A stretch of 64,000 nt of DNA from Desulfovibrio sp. A2 (GTDB taxonomy: Bacteria; Desulfobacterota; Desulfovibrionia; Desulfovibrionales; Desulfovibrionaceae), in the NCBI RefSeq assembly GCF_000226255.1, contig NZ_AGFG01000033.1:1-64000 (forward strand), read 5' to 3'. Position numbers and translations under genes: made by a program. A model generated the notes under the pieces. It saw nothing but the letters and a program-made list of their open reading frames with translations, made no database searches and was not told the DNA's origin. Shown piece after piece: positions 24,925-33,595 of the stretch (positions within the stretch are counted from its first letter, which is position 1; the number at the start of each line of letters is the position of its first letter).

Positions 24925-26391
24925 ATGCATTCCGCCCCCCAGCACCTTACCGGGCGCTCCGCGCCGTCGGCTTCGCTGGCCCGCCTCGGCGAGGCGGCGG
25001 CCGCCGCGGCGCGCACGCCAGCCGCACCGGAAGGGCGTCCGGACAGTCGTCCAGATCATGCCCTGCCCGACGATGCTCGTTCTCCCCACCTGCCCAGTCG
25101 GCCCAGTCGGCCCAATCGGCCCAATCGACAAGGACACGGCGCGGACAGCCTTGCCCGGCTGGCCGCCGTGGCCCGCGCCGAAGACGCATGGACGGACGCG
25201 CTCGCGCACGGCCACGGGTTCGCCGCGGCGCTCATCCTTGCCCCGCGCGAGGAACTGGCCGCCGTGGACCGCACGGCGCTGCGCCTGGCCGGAACCCGCA
25301 ACGTCACGGTCATGACCTCGGGCGTGGCCGCAGCACGTCGGCTGGCCCGAATGCGCCGCCCGTTCTCGCCCGCAGCCGTGCAGGACGACCCGTCGCGCCC
25401 CGCCGTGGACGTGGTGATCTGCCACGAGCAACTCGCGGACATGACCGCCCTGGATTTTCTGCGCCTGGTGCGCTCGCACCCGCGCCTGCTGGACCTGCCG
25501 GTGCTGGTGGTGTCCAGCGCGGCCACGCGCGAAGCCGTGCTGGCGGCCATCGGCGCGGGGTGCAGCGGCTTTCTGGGCAGGCCCTACACCGTGGCCGCCC
25601 TGGACGGGCAACTGCGCCGCGCCCGTCGCGCGCTGGCCACCGGCGTGGCCCTGGCCGTGGCCGAGGGCGCGCGCCTGCTCTCGGACGAGGAATTCGACCT
25701 TGCCCTGGAACGCTTTTCCAGCGCCGCCGCCGACGCCGACAACGAGGCCGAGATCCACTTTCTTGAAGGCACCGCCCACCTGCTGCGCGAGCAGTGGGAC
25801 GCGGCCATCACCGCCTTCAACCACACGCTGCGCTGCAACGCCCTGCACGCCGACGCCTGCCTGGGGCTGGCCGACGCCTGGCGGGGCAAGGGCGACCTGG
25901 ACAAAAGCCACGAATTCCGCCGCCGCGCGGGCGAAATCTACGCCCGGGCCCGGCAGTGGCGGCGGGCCCAGCAGGTGTTCGCCGATCTGCTGGCCGAGGC
26001 CCCGGCGGGCACGCCCAACCCCCTGTTGGCCGAGGCCGCGCGCCTGCTGCGCGAAGGCCGCATCGACGACGCCGCCGCCGCGCTGCTGGCCGGGCGCGAA
26101 CTGACCCCCGGCGCGCCCCTGCACGTGCACGTGGCCCGTGCCTGCCAGTTCACCGACGCGCCGGAGCGCACCGCAGCCGCCATGTGCCGCGCCCTGTCCG
26201 ACACGGACCCGGAATTCGGCACCCAACTGCACCACCGCATGCTGGGCCGCTTCGGCGCGCCGTCGTACGACGTGGACAGCCACGGCGAACCCGCCGGGCT
26301 GCTGGACCGGCTGCTGGGCGGCACGGTGCTGCACGACGTGCTCACCGTGGCCCGGCACACGCTGCGGGTGTGGCGCCAGGCAGGCATCTAG
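24925..26391 (+). CDS. Pseudo-receiver/TPR protein
   Basis: A 488-residue protein from ATG 24,925 (AGGAAGG seven bases upstream). Residues 1-75 are low-complexity. Residues about 95-235 align with a CheY-like receiver but lack its chemistry: the phospho-acceptor position in VDVVICHEQL is His167, the conserved Lys before Pro is Arg219 (FLGRPYT), and the N-terminal acidic pair is missing. Residues about 240-420 are TPR repeats (EFDLALERFSSAAADADN, LREQWDAAITAFNHTLRC). It probably acts as a phosphorylation-independent protein-protein scaffold. Transcribed alone; a bidirectional terminator follows. Confidence 0.8.
   Translation: MHSAPQHLTGRSAPSASLARLGEAAAAAARTPAAPEGRPDSRPDHALPDDARSPHLPSRPSRPNRPNRQGHGADSLARLAAVARAEDAWTDALAHGHGFAAALILAPREELAAVDRTALRLAGTRNVTVMTSGVAAARRLARMRRPFSPAAVQDDPSRPAVDVVICHEQLADMTALDFLRLVRSHPRLLDLPVLVVSSAATREAVLAAIGAGCSGFLGRPYTVAALDGQLRRARRALATGVALAVAEGARLLSDEEFDLALERFSSAAADADNEAEIHFLEGTAHLLREQWDAAITAFNHTLRCNALHADACLGLADAWRGKGDLDKSHEFRRRAGEIYARARQWRRAQQVFADLLAEAPAGTPNPLLAEAARLLREGRIDDAAAALLAGRELTPGAPLHVHVARACQFTDAPERTAAAMCRALSDTDPEFGTQLHHRMLGRFGAPSYDVDSHGEPAGLLDRLLGGTVLHDVLTVARHTLRVWRQAGI
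25092..25127 (+). repeat. Four in-frame 9-bp units
   Basis: GCCCAGTCG twice then GCCCAATCG twice, encoding Ser-Arg-Pro/Asn-Arg-Pro triplets in the N-terminal low-complexity part of the pseudo-receiver/TPR protein. The period keeps the reading frame, so copy-number changes would be tolerated. Confidence 0.8.
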
Positions 26392-26426
26392 GGGGCCTGC
26401 CACAAGCCCTCGCAAAACCAAACGGC

Positions 26427-26462
26427 AAAACGCGCCGGATGCACATGCACCCGGCGCGTTTT
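26427..26462. terminator. Bidirectional terminator
   Basis: Twelve-bp stem AAAACGCGCCGG (26,427-26,438) with CCGGCGCGTTTT (26,451-26,462): A-tract on one side, T-tract on the other, between two convergent genes. Confidence 0.9.
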
Positions 26463-26493
26463 CTCATTGCGAAAACGGCGGAAGGGGCCCGGC

Positions 26494-27033
26494 CTATTCC
26501 TCGGCAACGTCGCGCAGCAGCCGGAACAGGGCGCGCCCGGCGCGGGGCGGCTTGCCCGCCGCGCGTTCGGCCAGCGCGTCGCGCACCAGCAGGCGCAGGT
26601 GGCGCGGGTCCACGTCGGGCCACTGTTCAAGGTAGGGCTGCAACCGGTCCGGTCCTGCGGCCAGCAGTTCCTCGCGCAGTTCCTCGATGCGGTGGAATTC
26701 GTCGTCCTCGGTCTGCTTGACGGCGCGCACCTCGCTCACCTGCTCGGCCACGGCCTCCCAGTCGCCCTCGCGGACAACCCGGCCGATGTACTGCAACTGC
26801 CGCCGCCGGGCCTCGTGCGTGGACATGGCGTGCCATTCCAGCACCGCCCGTTCGAGGTCCTCGGGCAGGTTCATGGACCGCACCTTCGAGGCGGGCAGGC
26901 GGACCAGCGCCTCGCCCAGCGCCTGCATGGCGTTGCTCTCGCGCTTCTTCTGCGAACGACTGACGTCGCGTATGTCGTTATCGGCCGCCACCCCGGACGG
27001 GGGAAGGGCATCGGGTATCCTGCGTCGCGCCAT
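26494..27033 (-). CDS. darP: YjgA/DarP-like (DUF615) ribosome-associated factor
   Basis: A 179-residue, highly charged alpha-helical protein of the DUF615 family. E. coli YjgA (DarP) associates with late pre-50S ribosomal particles. Family features are SRSQKKRESNAMQALGEALV (about 25-44), LERAVLEWHAMSTHEARRRQ (about 65-84) and QLQYIGRVVRE. ATG 27,033 is chosen because AAGGAG lies about nine bases upstream. It probably forms one transcript with the minus-strand genes upstream, or has its own promoter in the 172-base gap. Confidence 0.88.
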   Translation of the reverse strand: MARRRIPDALPPSGVAADNDIRDVSRSQKKRESNAMQALGEALVRLPASKVRSMNLPEDLERAVLEWHAMSTHEARRRQLQYIGRVVREGDWEAVAEQVSEVRAVKQTEDDEFHRIEELREELLAAGPDRLQPYLEQWPDVDPRHLRLLVRDALAERAAGKPPRAGRALFRLLRDVAEE

Positions 27034-27205
27034 GCGCGTTCTCCTTGCTTGCGATATGTGAATGACAGCGGCCCCGCCGGACGCGAGGCCCACGGCGAAA
27101 CCGCCGGGGCGCGCGAGGCGGAATCGGCCTCGGCTGCATCGGACGAAACCGGGAAGGTACGGCCGGATTAGAGAGCCAGCAGGCCCGGACGGGCTAGCCG
27201 GTGTG

Positions 27206-27673
27206 CTACGACCTTGGCCCGCCGTGGCTGCCCAGCAGGTCGGCCAGGTGCATCACCCGCAGGCCGTTGGCCTCATCGCGGACCACCGTGGCGGGGGCAT
27301 CGGACGCGGCACCCTCACCGTCGCCCGCGCCATCCGCGTCTCCCGCCCTCGGGCCGGACTCGCCGGGCTGCACGGGCCGCCAGTGCTGCGCCCCCATCTC
27401 CACGAACAGTTCCACCCCCCGCTCCGGCACGCCCACCACCAGCACCAGCGTGCCCGTGGGCTCCAGCCGGTAAGCGTAATCGAACAGGCGGCGGGCCACC
27501 AGGGCCACGGGCACGTCCGCCTCGGCGGCCACCCGTTCGGCGGCGCCGCGCAACTGGCGCGCCGCGTCGCCGTCCATGCCGATGCCGTCATAAGGCACGG
27601 GAACCGCCACCTGCCAGCCATACATGGCCTGCACCCTGCGGCGGGTGTATTCCTGCGCCATGGTCAGTCGCAT
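27206..27673 (-). CDS. Hypothetical cytoplasmic protein
   Basis: A 155-residue protein not recognised. ATG 27,673 has GGGAGG six bases upstream. Residues 1-95 look folded (MRLTMAQEYTRRRVQAMYGW, AERVAAEADVPVALVARRLF, GTLVLVVGVPERGVELFVEM); about 100-135 is an Asp/Gly/Ala-rich linker; the end (NGLRVMHLADLLGSHGG) is again ordered-looking. It lies 62 bp after the prenyltransferase gene on the same strand and may be co-transcribed with it. Confidence 0.65.
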   Translation of the reverse strand: MRLTMAQEYTRRRVQAMYGWQVAVPVPYDGIGMDGDAARQLRGAAERVAAEADVPVALVARRLFDYAYRLEPTGTLVLVVGVPERGVELFVEMGAQHWRPVQPGESGPRAGDADGAGDGEGAASDAPATVVRDEANGLRVMHLADLLGSHGGPRS

Positions 27674-27735
27674 GGGGACCTCCCGACGGTGAAAGCCGAA
27701 GACAACCGGGGCCAAAGGGCTCCGTGGCGTCCGGA

Positions 27736-28596
27736 CTACCCGAAATACAGGCCCAACAACGCCCCCCCCAGCACCATGAAGGCGATGACGCCGTTCAGGG
27801 TGAAGAAGGCCATGTTCACCCGCGACAGATCATCGGGGCTGATGATGCGGTGCTCCCACGTCAGCACCCCGGCGATGACCGCCCACACCGCGTACCACGG
27901 CCAGCCCAGCGAGGCGGACCAGCCCGCCAGCAGCAGGAAGATGGCCGCGTTGGCGTGGCAGAAGCCGGAGAGCACCAACGCGGCGGGCAGGCCGAAGTGG
28001 GCGGGCACGGCGTGCAGACCCATGGACCGGTCGAACTCGATGTCCTGGCACGAATACAGGATGTCGAACCCGGCCACCCAGAACAGCACGCCCCAGAACA
28101 GCAGCACGGCGGGCACGGTGAACTGCGGGTCCACGGAAATCCACCCGGCCACCGGGGCAAGGCCCAGCACCCCGCCCAGAAAGAAATGGCACAGCCAGGT
28201 AAAGCGCTTCAGCAGGCTGTACGAGGCGGCCACCAGCAACGCCACGGGGGCAAGGTACAGGCACAGCCGGTTCAACCCGGCGCAGGCCGCCACGAACAGC
28301 ACGGCCATGAATGCGGTGAACGCCCATGTCCAGGCCACGGATATCTCGCCGGTGACCAGCGGGCGCCCGGCGGTGCGCGGGTTCAGGCGGTCGTACTTCA
28401 GGTCCACCAGACGGTTGAAGGCCATGGCGAACGAGCGCACGGCCACCATGGCCACGGTGAGCAGCAACAGGGGCACGAGGCCCGGCCAGCCCCCGGCGGC
28501 CAGAAAGGCCCCGGCATAGGCAAAGGGCAGCGCGAACACCGAGTGTTCGATCTTGATCATGCGGCAGATGGCCGCGATGCGCGAAAAGGGATTCAT
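27736..28596 (-). CDS. mqnP: UbiA-family prenyltransferase, MqnP-like
   Basis: A 286-residue inner-membrane prenyltransferase with about eight helices. The two Asp-rich magnesium/diphosphate motifs are present: NRLVDLKYDRLNPRTAGRPL (Asn61, Asp65, Asp69) and DIEFDRSMGLHAVP (about 183-196). UbiA-type enzymes without other ubiquinone genes in anaerobic deltaproteobacteria generally serve menaquinone synthesis by the futalosine route (MqnP); that assignment is inference. ATG 28,596 is used; 38 bp separate it from the HD-GYP gene upstream. Confidence 0.85.
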   Translation of the reverse strand: MNPFSRIAAICRMIKIEHSVFALPFAYAGAFLAAGGWPGLVPLLLLTVAMVAVRSFAMAFNRLVDLKYDRLNPRTAGRPLVTGEISVAWTWAFTAFMAVLFVAACAGLNRLCLYLAPVALLVAASYSLLKRFTWLCHFFLGGVLGLAPVAGWISVDPQFTVPAVLLFWGVLFWVAGFDILYSCQDIEFDRSMGLHAVPAHFGLPAALVLSGFCHANAAIFLLLAGWSASLGWPWYAVWAVIAGVLTWEHRIISPDDLSRVNMAFFTLNGVIAFMVLGGALLGLYFG

Positions 28597-28634
28597 GTGG
28601 GCGTCCGTCCGGTGCGTTATGGGCTAAGGGGCGG

Positions 28635-29924
28635 CTATGCGGCCGATTCGTGGCAGGTTGCGGGGTCCGATTCGTGTTCCAGGGCGGCGCGCACGAGGTC
28701 GAATTCGTGGCGCGCCCGGTCCTGCGCCTGACGGCGCGCGGCGTCCATCTCTTCGTAGCGCGAGAGCAGCAGGTCCACAAGTTCGCCGTCCAGCTTGCCG
28801 TCGCGGGCCTGGTCGCGCAGCACCGCGCGGGCCGCGTCGGGCGGCATGCCGTGGCGGTAGGGCCTGTCCTCGGCGATGGCGGTGAACACGTCGGCCACGG
28901 CCACGATGCGCGCGGGCAGGGGCAGGTCCGCCGCCTTGAGCCCGTAGGGATAGCCGCTGCCGTCCATGCGCTCGTGGTGCAGCGCGCCCCAGTTGGCCAC
29001 CTGCGCGAACCCCGGCACGGAGGCCAGGATGTCCATGCTGTGCTCCGCGTGGCGGCGCATGAGCGCCATCTCCGCGGCATCCAGCCGCCCCGGCTTTTCC
29101 AGAATGTCCAGCGGCACGCCCAGCTTGCCGATGTCGTGCAGCAGCCCGGCCACGTACAGCGACTTGGCCTGTGGCCCGTCGAACCCGGCCCAGCGGGCCA
29201 GCAGGCGGGCGGTTTCCGCCACGCCGCTGGAGTGGGTGGCGGTGAACGGGCTGCGCGAGTCGACGACCAGCGAAAACAGCGCGGAAAACGAGATCACCCC
29301 GTCGGCGTCCAGTGTTTCTTCTTCCAGCCGCGCGCCCGCGCCGGTGTGCAGGTGGCATTCCGGCGCGCGCAGCCCGGCCGCGAAGTCCGGGTCGGCCGTC
29401 AGGTCGTACAGGGCGTCCAGCGCGTCGGGCCGGAACAGGCTGGAGCGCCCCCGCTCCAGCCGCTCCATGGCGCGGGGAAACTGCCGGGCTGGGTCTTCGC
29501 CGCGCCGGAGCTGCACGTCCATCCTGTCGGCCAGGTGGATGACGTGGGCGGTGGCGGAAACGCCGTCCTCACCCCTGCCATGGCACCACGGCGCGTGATG
29601 GTGGCGCACCAGGCGCGCGGCCTCGGCCAGGCGCGGGCAGGTGCGCAGCATCACGGCCCCGGCGCGGGAATGGGAATCCATGTCCTGCTCGAACACCAGC
29701 CCTTCCAGCGCCGCCTTCAGCGGCACCGCGCCCACGTCGTGCATCAGCGAGGCCAGCAGCAGTTCGCACCTGTCCCGGTCTGGCAGGCCAAGCCGTTCGG
29801 CCAGGCGCGAGGCGATGAACCCCACATGCACGTGATGCGCGGCCACGGCCGGGCTTACCAGATCGAGCGCGCGCGAAAAGGCCACGGTCAGGTCGATGAG
29901 CCTGACTTCCAAAGGCTGCTGCAT
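28635..29924 (-). CDS. Tandem HD / HD-GYP domain protein
   Basis: A 429-residue cytoplasmic protein with two HD-type metal phosphohydrolase domains. The first (about 25-140) has MHDVG (His62-Asp63), HHHAPW and HLADRMD. The second (about 225-390) is a complete HD-GYP: LLHDIGKLG (His263-Asp264), HHE at 316-318, DGSGYPYG at 321-328, and ADVFTAIAEDRPYR. HD-GYP domains hydrolyse cyclic-di-GMP; the first domain may be a regulatory or degenerate partner. No receiver or membrane segment is present. ATG 29,924 has no strong ribosome-binding site. Confidence 0.88.
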   Translation of the reverse strand: MQQPLEVRLIDLTVAFSRALDLVSPAVAAHHVHVGFIASRLAERLGLPDRDRCELLLASLMHDVGAVPLKAALEGLVFEQDMDSHSRAGAVMLRTCPRLAEAARLVRHHHAPWCHGRGEDGVSATAHVIHLADRMDVQLRRGEDPARQFPRAMERLERGRSSLFRPDALDALYDLTADPDFAAGLRAPECHLHTGAGARLEEETLDADGVISFSALFSLVVDSRSPFTATHSSGVAETARLLARWAGFDGPQAKSLYVAGLLHDIGKLGVPLDILEKPGRLDAAEMALMRRHAEHSMDILASVPGFAQVANWGALHHERMDGSGYPYGLKAADLPLPARIVAVADVFTAIAEDRPYRHGMPPDAARAVLRDQARDGKLDGELVDLLLSRYEEMDAARRQAQDRARHEFDLVRAALEHESDPATCHESAA

Positions 29925-30246
29925 GAGTGTGTCTCTGGCCGGACGGCAGGCGCGCCGCGCTTTCCCCCGAAATGCGCCGCGCCGCTCCCTTTCGTCCCGG
30001 CGCTGCGCGCCGGTTGATTGTTGTGGTTTGGTCTTGTGGTGCATGCCCCCGGGCATGCGGTGTCGGGACACGGCTGGCAGGCTGGCCTGCCGCATCGGGA
30101 ATTACCCGACACTGGCAAGAAAAATTTGCGATCGCAAGGTGTTGTGCGCACTCCGCCGGGCTGTCTGCCCGCCTGGCCGGTACGCTTCACGGCCTTGGGT
30201 ACACGGCCGCCACCAAAAGAACGGAAAGAACGATGCGGAACGGCGC
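29925..30246. other. Spacer with strong secondary structure
   Basis: No gene in 322 bases between the MogA-like gene and the HD-GYP gene, both leftward. It holds GTGTCGGG (30,060-30,067) pairing with CCCGACAC (30,105-30,112) around an inner GGCAGG...CCTGCC hairpin (30,077-30,092), a GCATGC-N6-GCATGC arrangement just upstream, and a perfect 12-bp palindrome TTGCGATCGCAA (30,126-30,137). On the minus strand these lie in the leader of the HD-GYP gene. Confidence 0.55.
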
Positions 30247-31062
30247 CTAGCCCCCGCACTCGGCGGGATCGCCCTGCAACTTGTCCAGCGCGTGGCCCAG
30301 GGCGGGCAGCACGGCGGCGAGATTCTCGGCCACGGCCTTGCGGCTGCCCGGCAGGTTGACGATGAGCGCACCACCCAGGGTGCCCGCCACGGCGCGCGAG
30401 ATGACCGCGTTGGGGGTCTTGGCCAGGCTTGCGGCCATCATGGCCTGCTCGAAACCGGGCAAGCGGCGTTCGATGACCGCCAGGGTGGCTTCGGGCGTCA
30501 CGTCGCGCGGGCCGATGCCCGTGCCCCCGGTGGTCAGGATGAGGTCATAGCCCTGGGTCAGGGCCAGGTCCACCAGCAGGGCGCGCAACCGCTGCCCGTC
30601 GTCGGGCAGCAGGTAGCCGCGCTCGATGCACAGCGGCATGGCCCCGCGCACCATTTCGGCGATGGTGGGGCCGCTGGCGTCCTGGCGCAACCCGGCTGCG
30701 CCCTTGTCCGAAAGCGTCACCCAGGCCAGGGCGCGTCCCTGGCGGCGCGCCAGCAAGTGCAGCACCCGTCCGCCCGGCTCGTCGCGCAGGGCTTCCACGA
30801 ACACGCAGACCCCGGCATGCGCCGAACCGGAGCGGGGCAACAGGGTACGGCCCACCACCCGGAACAGCGCATCACCCATGGGATCCAGCAGCGCGTCATG
30901 CAGGGTGGCGCCAACGGCCAGCCCCAGCACGGCGTCCGCCTGCACGGCGGAGAGTGCCGGCAGCGCCCCCGGCAATCCCACCGGCCCGGCCGCAAGGGCG
31001 ATGATGCCCCCCTGGGGCACGGGCATGGTTGCAACGTCAAGCATCACGCGGTCGTCGCCCAT
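30247..31062 (-). CDS. MogA/MoaB-type molybdopterin protein with N-terminal extension
   Basis: A 271-residue protein. The C-terminal ~150 residues form a MoCF (MogA/MoaB) domain that adenylylates molybdopterin: LAWVTLSDKGAAGLRQDASG, then LILTTGGTGIGPRDVTPEAT and SRAVAGTLGGALIVNLPGS. The first ~110 residues (from GGIIALAAGPVGLPGALPAL to RVLHLLARR) are an extra domain I do not recognise; free-standing MogA is usually about 170-190 residues. GGGAGG precedes ATG 31,062. moeA, which acts next in the pathway, is elsewhere in the window at 56.4 kb. Confidence 0.85.
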   Translation of the reverse strand: MGDDRVMLDVATMPVPQGGIIALAAGPVGLPGALPALSAVQADAVLGLAVGATLHDALLDPMGDALFRVVGRTLLPRSGSAHAGVCVFVEALRDEPGGRVLHLLARRQGRALAWVTLSDKGAAGLRQDASGPTIAEMVRGAMPLCIERGYLLPDDGQRLRALLVDLALTQGYDLILTTGGTGIGPRDVTPEATLAVIERRLPGFEQAMMAASLAKTPNAVISRAVAGTLGGALIVNLPGSRKAVAENLAAVLPALGHALDKLQGDPAECGG

Positions 31063-31161
31063 GGCGGCCTCCCTGCATGTGTTGTTCGGCTTGGACATGA
31101 TTTGGATTTGCCTCAGGGGAGCAAGCGAAGCATTTGCGCCGCACGGTCAGGGGTGTTGACC

Positions 31162-31611
31162 CTACCGGGCGTCGGGGCGGCACAACTGCTCGCCCACCGC
31201 GCCGTAGAAGGCCCTGGCGGCATCCTTGCAGCCCTTGCGGCGATGAATGGTCACCCAGGTATCTTCGCAGTAGGTGTCCATGAGGCGTAACTGCGCCTCC
31301 ACGTCCAGCCCGTTCACGGCCTGGCGGCAGGATTCCTCGGACATGTAGTGGCTGCCGCGCAGCGGAAAGCGCACCTTGGCAGCCTCGCAACCGCGCATGC
31401 AGCCGTTGCGGGTGAGCACGCCGTACTCATCGTCCTGCTGGCAGCGCTTCTGGCACTGCTCCAGCAAGGGATCGGTGGCCACGTGCGACAGCCCCCCGCG
31501 CCCGGCACACCCGGCCAGCAACAGGGCAGACAACACTACCGCCAAAAGCAGGACCGGCATGGCCGCGCGCGCCAGCGCGCTGCCAGCGGACGCGGAGAGG
31601 AAACGCTGCAT
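31162..31611 (-). CDS. Cysteine-rich lipoprotein
   Basis: A 149-residue predicted lipoprotein: hydrophobic signal (about 18-34) ending LLAGC, with Cys35 as lipid site. The mature part contains eight further cysteines in CxxxC (CQKRC), CMRGC and single positions, an even number that could form four disulfides in the periplasm. Not recognised. GGAGG precedes ATG 31,611. It is 99 bp upstream of the MogA-like gene on the same strand. Confidence 0.75.
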   Translation of the reverse strand: MQRFLSASAGSALARAAMPVLLLAVVLSALLLAGCAGRGGLSHVATDPLLEQCQKRCQQDDEYGVLTRNGCMRGCEAAKVRFPLRGSHYMSEESCRQAVNGLDVEAQLRLMDTYCEDTWVTIHRRKGCKDAARAFYGAVGEQLCRPDAR

Positions 31612-31717
31612 GGAAACCTCCGGTGACAAACGCCGCACGGACACGGCCGCGCGAGGGTTCTGGATGCTCTGATGAAAACGCTCGTTGCGCGCGCCGTCTG
31701 CCTGCGCGACGCGGCCT

Positions 31718-32461
31718 TCAGACTGCCCGGTCAAGGGCAAGGCGCAGGCCGAAGCCCACCATCAGGCCGCCCACGCCGCCTTCCAGCGCCCGCTGCACGC
31801 CGGGGCGCAGCAACGTGGCGCGCGCCCGGTGCACGGAAACGGACAGGAACGAAAACCACAGCACGGCCACCACCGCCTGCATGCCGCCGAACAGGCCGGC
31901 CCGGAAGAAGGCCCCGCCCAGCGCGCCCGCGCCGGAGACGACATCGCCGGACGCCACGCCACCGGCGGCCACCACGCTGGGCAGCACCGCCAGATAGAAC
32001 ACGGCCACCTTGGGGTTCAGCACGTTGCTCAAAAAGCCTTCCACCCATGCCCGGCGCACCATGCCGCGCGACATGGTGCGATAGTCGCGCCAATGGGCCG
32101 GGGCGGCATTTCCGGCATCCGCCGGGTCGTAGACTGCGCCCCCGGCAGGCAAAGCGGGCACGGCGGGCGCACCACCCTTCCATGCCCCGTGCAGGGCGCG
32201 CATGCCCAACCATACCAGATAGGCAGCGCCCACGAAACGCACCACGTCGAACGCGGCGGCGGAATGCACCAGCACGGCGGACACGCCAAGGCCGGAACAC
32301 AGCACATGCACCAGCAGGCCCGACACGCAGCCGAACGTGGTGGCCACGCCGCCCCGCGCGCCCACGCGCAGCGCATTGCGCACCACCAGCATGGTGTCCG
32401 GGCCGGGGGTTACCACCAGCAGCGCGGCCAGGCCCATGAAGGCCAGAAATTCATGATGCAT
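31718..32461 (-). CDS. LysE/RhtB-family amino-acid exporter
   Basis: A 247-residue inner-membrane protein of the LysE superfamily with about six hydrophobic segments. The N-terminal LVVTPGPDTMLVVRNAL (about 15-31) is the family signature, followed by GARGGVATTFGCVSGLLVHV; the second half keeps GFLSNVLNPKVAVFYLAVLP (about 141-160). A polar insertion of about 35 residues lies between the halves (about 92-128). Exports amino acids or related metabolites; substrate not determinable. ATG 32,461 is chosen with GAGG about nine bases upstream. Confidence 0.87.
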   Translation of the reverse strand: MHHEFLAFMGLAALLVVTPGPDTMLVVRNALRVGARGGVATTFGCVSGLLVHVLCSGLGVSAVLVHSAAAFDVVRFVGAAYLVWLGMRALHGAWKGGAPAVPALPAGGAVYDPADAGNAAPAHWRDYRTMSRGMVRRAWVEGFLSNVLNPKVAVFYLAVLPSVVAAGGVASGDVVSGAGALGGAFFRAGLFGGMQAVVAVLWFSFLSVSVHRARATLLRPGVQRALEGGVGGLMVGFGLRLALDRAV

Positions 32462-32655
32462 GACGGGATCCTCGCACCGCGCACGCCACGCGCGTTCGCG
32501 GATGGGCGCGACTCTACCCGTTACGCCTGATGGGGGCAACAGGGGGCACTGCCCACGTCCGCACACGCCTCCGCGCCCCTCGCCTTGCAAAACCTGGGCA
32601 CATTCATTCCACAAACGGGAAGCCGCACGCACACGCGCGCCGTTTTTCCCTATAC

Positions 32656-32806
32656 CCCGCGACGGTCTTCCGTCGCGGGTGGCTGGTGCGGGAACGGCGC
32701 AAGAAATTACGGTTTTTGGGGCCGGGCAAGGCGAACCGGAATTTTTGAGCGCAGCGTACTCTTGTACGTGAGCATCAAAAATTCCGGTTCAACGCCGCCC
32801 GGCCCC
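32656..32806 (+). repeat. Dispersed structured repeat, copy B, with extended hairpin
   Basis: The 402-base spacer 32,462-32,863 holds no gene. It has a perfect 10-bp stem (32,656-32,665 with 32,670-32,679, loop TCTT), then blocks shared in order with 3885-3990. Two long arms follow: GGGGCCGGGC (32,718-32,727) with 32,797-32,806 and a perfect 16-bp stem GAACCGGAATTTTTGA (32,733-32,748) with 32,775-32,790, capped by CGTAC-TCTT-GTACG (32,755-32,768). It follows the end of the ABC ATPase gene read on the minus strand and may double as its terminator. Confidence 0.8.
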
Positions 32807-32863
32807 AAAGGACGGATTTCGCTGGCGACGTAGCCGCGCTGACCTGCAAGCCGTCGATCTCCG

Positions 32864-33591
<728 letters not shown>

Positions 33592-33595
<4 letters not shown>

